DNA from: Candidatus Thorarchaeota archaeon
GTDB lineage: Archaea; Asgardarchaeota; Thorarchaeia; Thorarchaeales; Thorarchaeaceae
Assembly: GCA_030638785.1 (NCBI GenBank)
Contig: DAOWDY010000108.1
Span: 1-6,151 of the forward strand
Length of the DNA stretch: 6,151 nucleotides
Direction of reading: 5' to 3'
Shown here: positions 1 to 5,102 of the stretch, in pieces
How the letters are laid out: each line of letters begins with the position of its first letter
Position numbering within the stretch: position 1 is the stretch's first letter
Notes under the pieces: model-generated
The model's input: the letters and a program-made list of their open reading frames with translations, nothing else
What the model was told of the DNA's origin: nothing
Databases searched by the model: none
Position numbers and translations under genes: made by a program

Positions 1-140
1 CGACCACCCATTCCAAAGGCAAATGCCAAGACTGCAATGAGTGCGAAGAGAAACATTGCAAAGACTTCGAAGGGTCTTCTGATCTGAGTGATGATGTCTT
101 TCTTTGCAATTGCGAAAGCTGCTGATAGTGCTGACGTCAT
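1..140 (-). CDS. ccmB: CcmB-type heme exporter permease, N-terminal fragment cut by the window edge
   Basis: Only the first 46 codons are visible; the gene continues past the left edge. It starts at ATG 140, preceded by a strong GGAGGG Shine-Dalgarno at 147-152 with a 6-nt spacer. The peptide starts MTSALSAAFAIAKKDI, followed by an RRPFE stretch and a hydrophobic helix (about residues 26-43) ending GMGG. A short N-terminus with a KKD motif, then basic residues, then a first membrane helix is the usual opening of CcmB. CcmB is the membrane subunit of the cytochrome c maturation (System I) ABC complex. The call rests on this opening and on the adjacent upstream CcmA-type ATPase, 12 bp away. Other ABC-2 type permeases begin in a similar way, so the subfamily is likely rather than proven. 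Confidence 0.72.
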   Translation of the reverse strand, partial: MTSALSAAFAIAKKDIITQIRRPFEVFAMFLFALIAVLAFAFGMGG

Positions 141-146
141 CTTCTT

Positions 147-152
147 CCCTCC
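147..152 (-). promoter_or_regulatory. Ribosome binding site of the ccmB-type gene
   Basis: On the minus strand GGAGGG directly follows the TAA stop of the upstream ATPase gene and lies 6 nt before ATG 140. It fixes the permease start and shows that the two genes are translated from one message. Confidence 0.75.
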
Positions 153-833
153 TTAGAGTTTCATATCAAATTGACCAATCGGTCCATGTCCTGCAACCTT
201 TCCTTTCTTCAATGTGAGGAATGTATCACACATACTTGACCCTCTCTCAAGGTTGTGTGTTGTCAGGATTGTTGTTCTTGTCTTTCTGTGCTCTTCTAGA
301 AATTCCGAAAAGAATTCCGTTGATTCCGTATCAAGTCCCGCGTAGGGTTCATCAAGAAGATATAGCTCAGGATTGTTGAGGGTGCTTCGTACAATGTCGA
401 AACGTTTTCGCAAACCTGTGGAAAGATTCTTTGTAGGCTCATCTAACCAGGACTTAACCCCAAAGCGTTCTGCTAGTTCTTCCCCTCTAGCATCTATCTC
501 ATCCTTGTTTATGCCATACAACTTGCCAAAGAAATGGAGATTCTCACGACCGGATAATTCCGGATACAAGAGAGGTTTGTCCCCTACCAGTCCAAGCAGG
601 CCTCTGAGTTCAACAGCCTCCTCTTCTGGATCAAAGCCCATGACCTTTATTGTCCCCCCATGAGGTCTCAACAGAGTTGTGATGATACGCATCAGGGTTG
701 TCTTCCCTGCACCATTGGCTCCAAACAATCCATGAATTCCATTCTTTTCGATAGCGAAAGAAACTTTCTTGAGTGCGACTCTATAGCCATACCTTCTAGT
801 GAGGTTCTCTGCCTCGACTGCATATTCGCTCAA
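153..833 (-). CDS. ccmA: CcmA-type ABC transporter ATP-binding protein (heme exporter / cytochrome c maturation)
   Basis: This is a complete ABC ATPase of 226 residues if started at TTG 833. Visible motifs are Walker A GANGAGKT (residues 38-45), signature LSTGLRKR (137-144), Walker B LYLLDEP (catalytic E162), D-loop GLD and H-loop His193. The Q-loop stretch GLVGDKPLLYPELSG and the switch TTHNLERG resemble CcmA, where a VGH.PLLYPELT..ENL block and THDLERG are typical; here Asp85 sits where His or Gln is usual. CcmA powers the CcmABCD complex that releases heme-loaded CcmE in System I, which fits the CxxCH protein upstream and CcmB downstream. The frame is open up to ATG 914, six bases after the previous stop, but no family member needs those 27 extra residues and no Shine-Dalgarno precedes that ATG. 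TTG 833 has AGGTGA at 839-844 with a 5-nt spacer and puts the start just before AVEAENLTRRYG, as in the family. GTG 842 is a third option. The ATPase call is firm; the CcmA subfamily is likely. Confidence 0.82.
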   Translation of the reverse strand: MSEYAVEAENLTRRYGYRVALKKVSFAIEKNGIHGLFGANGAGKTTLMRIITTLLRPHGGTIKVMGFDPEEEAVELRGLLGLVGDKPLLYPELSGRENLHFFGKLYGINKDEIDARGEELAERFGVKSWLDEPTKNLSTGLRKRFDIVRSTLNNPELYLLDEPYAGLDTESTEFFSEFLEEHRKTRTTILTTHNLERGSSMCDTFLTLKKGKVAGHGPIGQFDMKL

Positions 834-838
834 TGGTG

Positions 839-844
839 TCACCT
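839..844 (-). promoter_or_regulatory. Ribosome binding site that decides the ccmA-type start
   Basis: Minus-strand AGGTGA lies 5 nt before TTG 833. The same core occurs before ATG 4356 (AGGTGA, 6-nt spacer), so it suits this organism's anti-Shine-Dalgarno. It favours TTG 833 over ATG 914, although ATG 914 could still be used by coupling to the stop codon at 921-923. Confidence 0.5.
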
Positions 845-920
845 GGTTATCAAAAATACAATCGCAATCGACCTGCTTTTGAGTGTGACGGGTGGTCCCA
901 AGGAATGGGACCATCTAACA

Positions 921-2648
921 CTAGTGGAAGATTTTCCTTCCAAGTCTCAGGAATGGTCTGCCCATTGTTAGCATGAACGTGATGGGTACCCAATTTACAA
1001 CCTCTATCGCTGCAACTCCAATAATCAAACCGATACCAAATGCAAGAATTGCACTCTGAACGTCAGTTACTAAGAGCCATGAAATGTACTGCGAAAGAAG
1101 ATCTCCTATCAGGATATTCGCTATCCAAAGAACTACAGGTACTGCGATAGCAGCTACGATAAGAATCAGTAGATTGAATCTGAATGACAACTGAAGAGGA
1201 CCCGGAAATACTTTGGTTGGATTCATGTATCTCTTTGGATCAGTCTTCCGTTTGATCGAAGCCATCCTCGCAAGCTCTTGTTTACCGTAGAATGAACGAG
1301 AGTGAGCTACATTCCACATTCCTATAGAATACGCTCTACCTCCATCCTTCAATCCCATCTCGATGAAATCAAGTGATCTATACCATCCCATTAGGAAGGA
1401 TATGGTCTTTCTTTCATCATCAAGGAACCAAGCAAGTACAGCAACTTCTCCAGTATCTGTAACTGCACCCTCCAAAGCAAATGATTCGCCTTTGAAATGC
1501 TTGTCACAACGTTCAATGAAGGACACAATGTTCTTGAGTGGCACATAGACTTCTGAAGGAGCTAGACTAGGTCCAAGCCGTTTAATCCTCATTGGATAAA
1601 AACGTTCAGCCCACTCATGCTCTCCCAAATGATCTGACTCCACTACTCCAAAGTTGTCACCGATGGCCTCTTTGAATAGTTTCTCTTCCTCTGCAATGCT
1701 TGATTGTGATCCTTCGAAAGCGCAGAGGATTAACCAAGGATGAGTGGACTCAGGGGCCATGCCAACTTCTTTGAGCATTCCAAAGAATCCATCTGTGATA
1801 AAATGTAGATAGAAGGGCTTTGTTTTCTTCATCAAGTCTTGCATCGCCCAGACCATCTGTTCCTTCCTCTCGAACGATGCAACAAGGGGTCTGATAGTCT
1901 GTAGCGGAATAACCCTTAGGACAACTTTTGTGATGACGCCTAAGGTTCCGTTACTATCTACGAAGAGGTCTGTTATATCATTGATATCCTTACTAATTTT
2001 GCCAATTGCCCAAAGATACTCATCTTCGTTCGCGAGGTACTTGTAATCATGATCTTCTATTGAATCTAGAAATTCTTGAGGTGGATTTGCTGAACGGATA
2101 ATCTGACCATCCGGCAGAACTACCTCTAGGTCAACTACCTGTTCCTTCACACCACCGTACTTTGTACTACCAATTCCTGTACCCCCAGCAGCAACCCATC
2201 CTCCAACTGTACTTGAAGGTGCGCTTGATGGATATGCACGAACAGTTAGTCCTTCATCTTCCAAGTCCTCTAGAAGTTTGCTCCAGATGATTCCTGCACC
2301 TACTTCGATTGTCATGGTGTCATGGTCAATGTCGTAGATTGCATTCATTCGAGTCATCTCTATGGAAACTCCTGCTTTCGTAGGCAGGGCGCCTCCATAA
2401 CCACTTGTTCCATGACCTCGAGGTACTACTGGAATCTTATTTTTGCGACAAAACTTGAGCAAGTTTGAAACGATCTCAGAAGACATCGGTTGAGCAACAG
2501 CATCGGCCTTTGTCTTCAGGATATCATCTACGAGACCGGGTAGGGCTCCCACATCATGTGAATATAGCTTGCGCATATACTCCTCTGCAGAGAAGTGATC
2601 TTCACCCACAATATCTGCGAGTGCTTGAAGCTGTTTTTCTCTTAGCAT
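921..2648 (-). CDS. Membrane-anchored FAD-binding oxidoreductase, GlcD/D-lactate dehydrogenase-like, divergent active site
   Basis: A full-length flavoprotein of 575 residues from ATG 2648. The N-terminal half is a PCMH/VAO-type FAD domain: PRGHGTSGYGG (about 76-86) matches the PRGGGTS pyrophosphate loop, followed by PSSAPSSTVGGWVAAGG...KYGG (about 140-166) and NGTLGVITKVVLR. The C-terminal half matches the FAD-oxidase C domain and ends in DPKRYMNPTKVF, like the DPxxxxNPGK end of GlcD. A tail unusual for GlcD follows: two hydrophobic helices (about 491-515 and 533-560) and a basic end, RLGRKIFH. The GlcD active-site motifs HxGDGNxH and EHGIG are absent; LDDERK and WNVAH (445-449) stand in the corresponding regions and recur in the paralog at 5103-6151. 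It probably oxidises a small hydroxylated substrate at the inner membrane face and passes electrons to the adjacent CCG iron-sulfur protein. The substrate cannot be read from the sequence. GGAG at 2657-2660 lies 8 nt before ATG 2648, which is preferred to the in-frame GTG 2657. The stop is 6 bp before ATG 914, the upstream-most possible ccmA-type start. Confidence 0.88.
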   Translation of the reverse strand: MLREKQLQALADIVGEDHFSAEEYMRKLYSHDVGALPGLVDDILKTKADAVAQPMSSEIVSNLLKFCRKNKIPVVPRGHGTSGYGGALPTKAGVSIEMTRMNAIYDIDHDTMTIEVGAGIIWSKLLEDLEDEGLTVRAYPSSAPSSTVGGWVAAGGTGIGSTKYGGVKEQVVDLEVVLPDGQIIRSANPPQEFLDSIEDHDYKYLANEDEYLWAIGKISKDINDITDLFVDSNGTLGVITKVVLRVIPLQTIRPLVASFERKEQMVWAMQDLMKKTKPFYLHFITDGFFGMLKEVGMAPESTHPWLILCAFEGSQSSIAEEEKLFKEAIGDNFGVVESDHLGEHEWAERFYPMRIKRLGPSLAPSEVYVPLKNIVSFIERCDKHFKGESFALEGAVTDTGEVAVLAWFLDDERKTISFLMGWYRSLDFIEMGLKDGGRAYSIGMWNVAHSRSFYGKQELARMASIKRKTDPKRYMNPTKVFPGPLQLSFRFNLLILIVAAIAVPVVLWIANILIGDLLSQYISWLLVTDVQSAILAFGIGLIIGVAAIEVVNWVPITFMLTMGRPFLRLGRKIFH

Positions 2649-2653
2649 AACAA

Positions 2654-2660
2654 TCACTCC
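2654..2660 (-). promoter_or_regulatory. Ribosome binding site of the flavoprotein gene at 921-2648
   Basis: Minus-strand GGAGTGA directly follows the TAG stop of the iron-sulfur gene and lies 5 nt before ATG 2648. A start at GTG 2657 would fall inside this site, so ATG 2648 is the better choice. Confidence 0.65.
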
Positions 2661-3842
2661 CTATAGACCAAGAGCCTCCGCAACAATCTGAGCAAGGTCC
2701 TTGAATTTAATCTCAGAATTCTTGCTCTCTATTCCATCATTGAATGACATCATACAAGAGGGACACTCACTAGATAGGATATCAGCACCGGTCTTTTCCG
2801 CAGACGCTATTCTACGTTCTGAAATACGAACCGACATCAATGGATTAGTACCCTTCAAGAGACCTCCACCTCCACAACAGTCGGCTTTGTTTTTTGTATG
2901 CTTCATCTCCCGTAGTTCAAGTCCCGGAATTGCATTCAAGACTTCTCTAGATTCATTGTAAATATTCTGATGTCTTCCAAGCTCACATGGATCATGCCAG
3001 GAAACAACATGATTATACTCCTGTGTAAACTTGAGTTTGCCTTCCTTCATCATGCGAACAACAAATTCCGAGTACGGGATGAATTCGATTCCCTGAGTAC
3101 TTTCACTGCCCAGCATGTGGGGATATTCCTCATTGAATGCCCTGTGGCAACCAGGACAGTTGAAGACTACCATCTCAACTCCAAGTCGTTTTAGTTCGGA
3201 AAGATGGTGCTCTGCGAGTTCCTTTGCTTTGTCCCACTCTCCAGCAACGAAATATGGGTTACCACAACAGAACTCGTTTTCTCCAAGAGTAGTGAACTCT
3301 ATTCCGAGATGGTCAAACAGCTTGGCTGTACTTTCACCTATTGGTGCCAGTGTCCCTTTGAATGAGATATTGCAACCTGCAAAGTATGCAACTTTAGCAG
3401 GTACTCCTATTTTGTCTTCGACAATGTCGTCGACCATATCTGTCCAGAGTGTTCTATCCTCTTGATCAAGGTCCATGATATTCTTGCTTTCTTGAATTGA
3501 ATTATCCAAGAATTTCACGACCTCAGGCCAGTGACCAACCTCATTAATTTCTTGTCTGATTTGTTGCCAAAATCGTAGCAGTGGGATATTCGTCTGACAA
3601 ATCTCCTGACATGCACCACAGAGAGTGCACTTGAAGATCCTATCAGCAAAATCCGCAGGGATAGGTTTGTTGTTCTTGATGAGCTCCCTGAGTTGATACA
3701 ACTTACCTCTAGGGGACTGCGAATCCCACAGTGTGTCATTATAAGCTGGACAGACAAAGGTGCAGAACCCGCATCTTGCACAGATTAGGGTCTCTGCATC
3801 CAGTGCATCTTTCTTCAGCTTCTCAAATACTTTGGATCCCAT
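2661..3842 (-). CDS. Iron-sulfur oxidoreductase with two [4Fe-4S] motifs and two CCG domains (HdrD/GlpC/GlcF-like)
   Basis: The protein has 393 residues, the normal size for GlpC, GlcF and HdrD-type subunits. The N-terminus has two ferredoxin-type motifs: C21, C24, C27, C31 followed by Pro, and C72, C75, C78, C82. Two complete CCG (cysteine-rich) domains follow: C157, C192-C193, C229xxC232, and C286, C322-C323, C360xxC363. These spacings match the CX31-39CCX35-36CXXC pattern, which in HdrB binds noncubane [4Fe-4S] clusters. Both sets are intact, so both domains may hold clusters. There are no membrane helices, so it is probably a cytoplasmic, peripheral protein held by its anchored flavoprotein partner. 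GlcD-type flavoproteins next to such subunits occur in glycolate oxidase, glycerol-3-phosphate dehydrogenase and archaeal lactate-oxidising complexes, with electrons passing from FAD through the clusters to a quinone or other carrier. The start ATG 3842 has GAGGAG at 3853-3858 with a 10-nt spacer; the gap to the upstream stop is 16 bp. The domain call is firm; the exact subfamily is open. Confidence 0.93.
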   Translation of the reverse strand: MGSKVFEKLKKDALDAETLICARCGFCTFVCPAYNDTLWDSQSPRGKLYQLRELIKNNKPIPADFADRIFKCTLCGACQEICQTNIPLLRFWQQIRQEINEVGHWPEVVKFLDNSIQESKNIMDLDQEDRTLWTDMVDDIVEDKIGVPAKVAYFAGCNISFKGTLAPIGESTAKLFDHLGIEFTTLGENEFCCGNPYFVAGEWDKAKELAEHHLSELKRLGVEMVVFNCPGCHRAFNEEYPHMLGSESTQGIEFIPYSEFVVRMMKEGKLKFTQEYNHVVSWHDPCELGRHQNIYNESREVLNAIPGLELREMKHTKNKADCCGGGGLLKGTNPLMSVRISERRIASAEKTGADILSSECPSCMMSFNDGIESKNSEIKFKDLAQIVAEALGL

Positions 3843-3858
3843 TTGTGGTAATCTCCTC

Positions 3859-4356
3859 TCAAGGCCAGGGTAGACCTAGGAAGTCAAGAATCGGGCTGAG
3901 AATAGATGTGTTGTAAACTGCTATTCCACCCATTGCACCCATGATCATCATCAGAGCACCTCCAACAATAACGAGAATACCGTAGATGAGGAAGCCAGAA
4001 GTTGAGTCCCAGACCTTATCCCCGAGCTTTGTTCTGATGAAGATAAGGAAGACGTAGATTTGTGAGGTCACTGCTGACCATAGAATCTTGAACCTCATGT
4101 ATGGGTCATCAATAAGAGCCTCCATTGGCCAGTCCATGAATCCAGTGATTGCTCCAGCAACAAGCCCAATTAATCCGATGATGCTTCCCCAATAGATGAA
4201 GATATCGAACTCGTGGAAGACCTTTGCCATTCTTGTCCCCGGGGTTCTGATTCCCTCTCTGAATACTAGTCTCATAATGAGCATGAATATTGCCAATGCT
4301 GCCGTGGCTGTTAATATTCCAGTGTGAAAGTGTACGAATACAGGATGTAACGCCAT
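3859..4356 (-). CDS. DUF2231-type four-helix membrane protein, possible heme or electron carrier
   Basis: A 165-residue integral membrane protein with four hydrophobic helices at about residues 12-32, 53-73, 88-108 and 121-143. It opens MALHPVFVHFHTG, matching the HPxxVHFP opening of the DUF2231 family, and has the later GFMDW (72-76) and GAMGGIAVYN (140-149) blocks seen in that family. Basic residues lie in the helix 1-2 loop (FREGIRTPGTRMAK) and the helix 3-4 loop (RTKLGDK), and acidic residues in the helix 2-3 loop. By the positive-inside rule both ends face outside. His4, His9 and His11 would then be near the outer face and His48 near the inner face, a plausible layout for heme ligands, although heme binding is inference. 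Its place between an exported cytochrome-like protein and a CCG iron-sulfur protein suggests transmembrane electron transfer. ATG 4356 has AGGTGA at 4363-4368, overlapping the upstream stop codon, so translation is likely coupled. Confidence 0.82.
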   Translation of the reverse strand: MALHPVFVHFHTGILTATAALAIFMLIMRLVFREGIRTPGTRMAKVFHEFDIFIYWGSIIGLIGLVAGAITGFMDWPMEALIDDPYMRFKILWSAVTSQIYVFLIFIRTKLGDKVWDSTSGFLIYGILVIVGGALMMIMGAMGGIAVYNTSILSPILDFLGLPWP

Positions 4357-4362
4357 TATCTA

Positions 4363-4368
4363 TCACCT
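4363..4368 (-). promoter_or_regulatory. Ribosome binding site overlapping the upstream stop codon (DUF2231 gene)
   Basis: Minus-strand AGGTGA shares two bases with the TAG stop of the cytochrome-like gene (4367-4369) and lies 6 nt before ATG 4356. The arrangement suggests coupled translation of these two genes. Confidence 0.7.
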
Positions 4369-4999
4369 ACTTTGTCCTCTTGATCATGATGACCGCGAAT
4401 ATGATTAACATCACTGCCGCAATCGCATTGAAAAGATACATCAATGTAGTCCATGTTTCAACCGGGTCAGTAGTTGGCTCGGTTGGTGTAGTAGTAGTAG
4501 TTGTTGTTGTGGTTGTCGTGTCCGTGTTTTCTGCAACCTCTACGGTTACTAAGAGATTTGCAGACAATTGGCTGGCCGCTGCAATCCAGATCTCAATGGT
4601 ATGAGTTCCAGTTGCCAAAGGAGTAATCGTCAATACTAGTGCAATCTCTCCGACTGCAGCATCAGTATCATCTCCGGAATCATCCTCGACCTCGGATATT
4701 GAGAAAGAGAACTGGTCATTATTAGACCAAGTACTGACAATCTTAAGATACCCTGCCCCATTTGAAGCATCAAGGTCAAGATCAAAGGGGACGCCAACTG
4801 TTGCATCAACTGTTCCTGTTGCATTTGATGTGAGTGTAAGCACGTCTGTGGTGGTATGACATCCACTACAAACATTATCGTTTGATGGGAATGCCAAAGC
4901 CATAGATCCACCGGCAACAAATAGTGCCAGAAAGCAGGTTACGAGAAATACTCGTTTAGCAAGCTTTAGTTTCAATTTGGGAGCTCCTGTGCATTTCAT
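4367..4999 (-). CDS. Exported monoheme c-type cytochrome-like surface protein with Thr-rich stalk and C-terminal membrane anchor
   Basis: The product has 210 residues from ATG 4999. A basic N-region (KLKLKLAKR), a hydrophobic core (about 17-30) and an ALA-F site near residue 36 form a signal peptide. The heme c motif CSGCH (C44, C47, H48) follows about 7 residues into the mature protein. Residues 52-157 are acidic, rich in Val, Thr and Ile and free of Cys and Met, which suggests one beta-sandwich domain. Then come eleven consecutive Thr (161-171) in a TP-rich stalk, a membrane helix (about 184-206) and a KRTK tail, the usual plan of an anchored archaeal surface protein that may be O-glycosylated. 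One covalent heme outside the cell fits the heme-maturation genes downstream. His133 is the only other His in the whole protein, so it is a candidate second axial ligand. I do not recognise the beta domain as a named family. The start is uncertain: the frame is open to TTG 5056, which has GAGG at 5062-5065, but that would put 19 extra residues before a normal signal peptide. ATG 4999 lacks a clear Shine-Dalgarno and may be leaderless. Confidence 0.8.
   Translation of the reverse strand: MKCTGAPKLKLKLAKRVFLVTCFLALFVAGGSMALAFPSNDNVCSGCHTTTDVLTLTSNATGTVDATVGVPFDLDLDASNGAGYLKIVSTWSNNDQFSFSISEVEDDSGDDTDAAVGEIALVLTITPLATGTHTIEIWIAAASQLSANLLVTVEVAENTDTTTTTTTTTTTPTEPTTDPVETWTTLMYLFNAIAAVMLIIFAVIMIKRTK
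4487..4519 (-). repeat. ACN trinucleotide run encoding eleven threonines
   Basis: Eleven consecutive Thr codons form the stalk of the cytochrome-like protein. Four are ACT in a row and three are ACA in a row, the rest mixed. The pure runs could change length by slippage without shifting the frame. A similar microsatellite read on the other strand gives a spurious poly-Val frame. Confidence 0.85.
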
Positions 5000-5009
5000 G
5001 TTTGATATT

Positions 5010-5027
5010 AACTCGTAAATTCGAGCT
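5010..5027 (-). repeat. Short inverted repeat (hairpin) upstream of the cytochrome-like gene
   Basis: Minus-strand AGCTCG-AATTTA-CGAGTT can form a 6-bp stem, with one G-U pair, around a 6-nt loop. It abuts the TATA-like element at 5027-5030. It might be an operator half-site pair or an RNA hairpin, but it is short enough to arise by chance. Confidence 0.3.
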
Positions 5028-5041
5028 ATATCAACCAATGA

Positions 5042-5093
5042 GGTTTCGTTTCGCAATCATTCCTCAGTATTTTAGGGTATCGGAACGGAAACC
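5042..5093. repeat. Imperfect inverted repeat flanking an A/T-rich promoter-like element
   Basis: On the plus strand GGTTTC (5042-5047) plus TTC (5050-5052) pairs with GAA (5083-5085) plus GAAACC (5088-5093), with a 2-base mismatch in each arm and a 30-base spacer that contains the TATTTTA element. The arms could be a regulator binding site; the long spacer makes an intrinsic terminator unlikely. Confidence 0.35.
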
Positions 5094-5102
5094 GAACTCT
5101 AC

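Larger units (their letters stand above)
5000..5102 (-). promoter_or_regulatory. Intergenic region with candidate archaeal promoter elements for the downstream operon
   Basis: This is the only gap of about 100 bp in the window and the likely promoter of the operon that starts with the cytochrome-like gene. Read on the minus strand, TATA at 5030-5027 within TTGATATAG lies 28-31 bases before ATG 4999, the spacing expected of a TATA box for a nearly leaderless transcript. A second A/T element, TAAAATA at 5074-5068, could give a start near 5046 and a leader of about 45 bases. Neither has an obvious purine-rich BRE. An imperfect inverted repeat (5042-5052 with 5083-5093) brackets the second element, and a short hairpin (5010-5027) lies beside the first. 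No clear terminator is seen for the upstream flavoprotein gene, so read-through is possible. Confidence 0.35.

Noticed and set aside
373..971. Plus-strand open frames at 373-663 and 660-971
   Set aside because: They are antisense to the CcmA-type gene and the end of the flavoprotein gene, have low-complexity Ser/Arg-rich translations, and lack Shine-Dalgarno sites or recognisable motifs.
2701..3465. Plus-strand open frames antisense to the CCG iron-sulfur gene
   Set aside because: The minus-strand frame has 18 correctly spaced cluster cysteines; the antisense frames have no family features.
3515..3781. Minus-strand 88-codon frame overlapping the iron-sulfur gene
   Set aside because: It is an out-of-frame shadow of the region coding for the ferredoxin motifs and has no domain of its own.
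4487..4519. Trinucleotide run as a CRISPR-like or intergenic repeat
   Set aside because: It lies within a coding frame, has no spacers, and is explained by a Thr-rich stalk.
4290..4604. Plus-strand frame with a poly-Val run
   Set aside because: The Val run is the reverse complement of the ACN codons encoding the Thr stalk of the minus-strand surface protein.
5031..5060. Nine-codon frame after GAGGA, possibly a leader peptide
   Set aside because: The Shine-Dalgarno would be only about one base from its ATG, and the peptide shows no run of regulatory codons.
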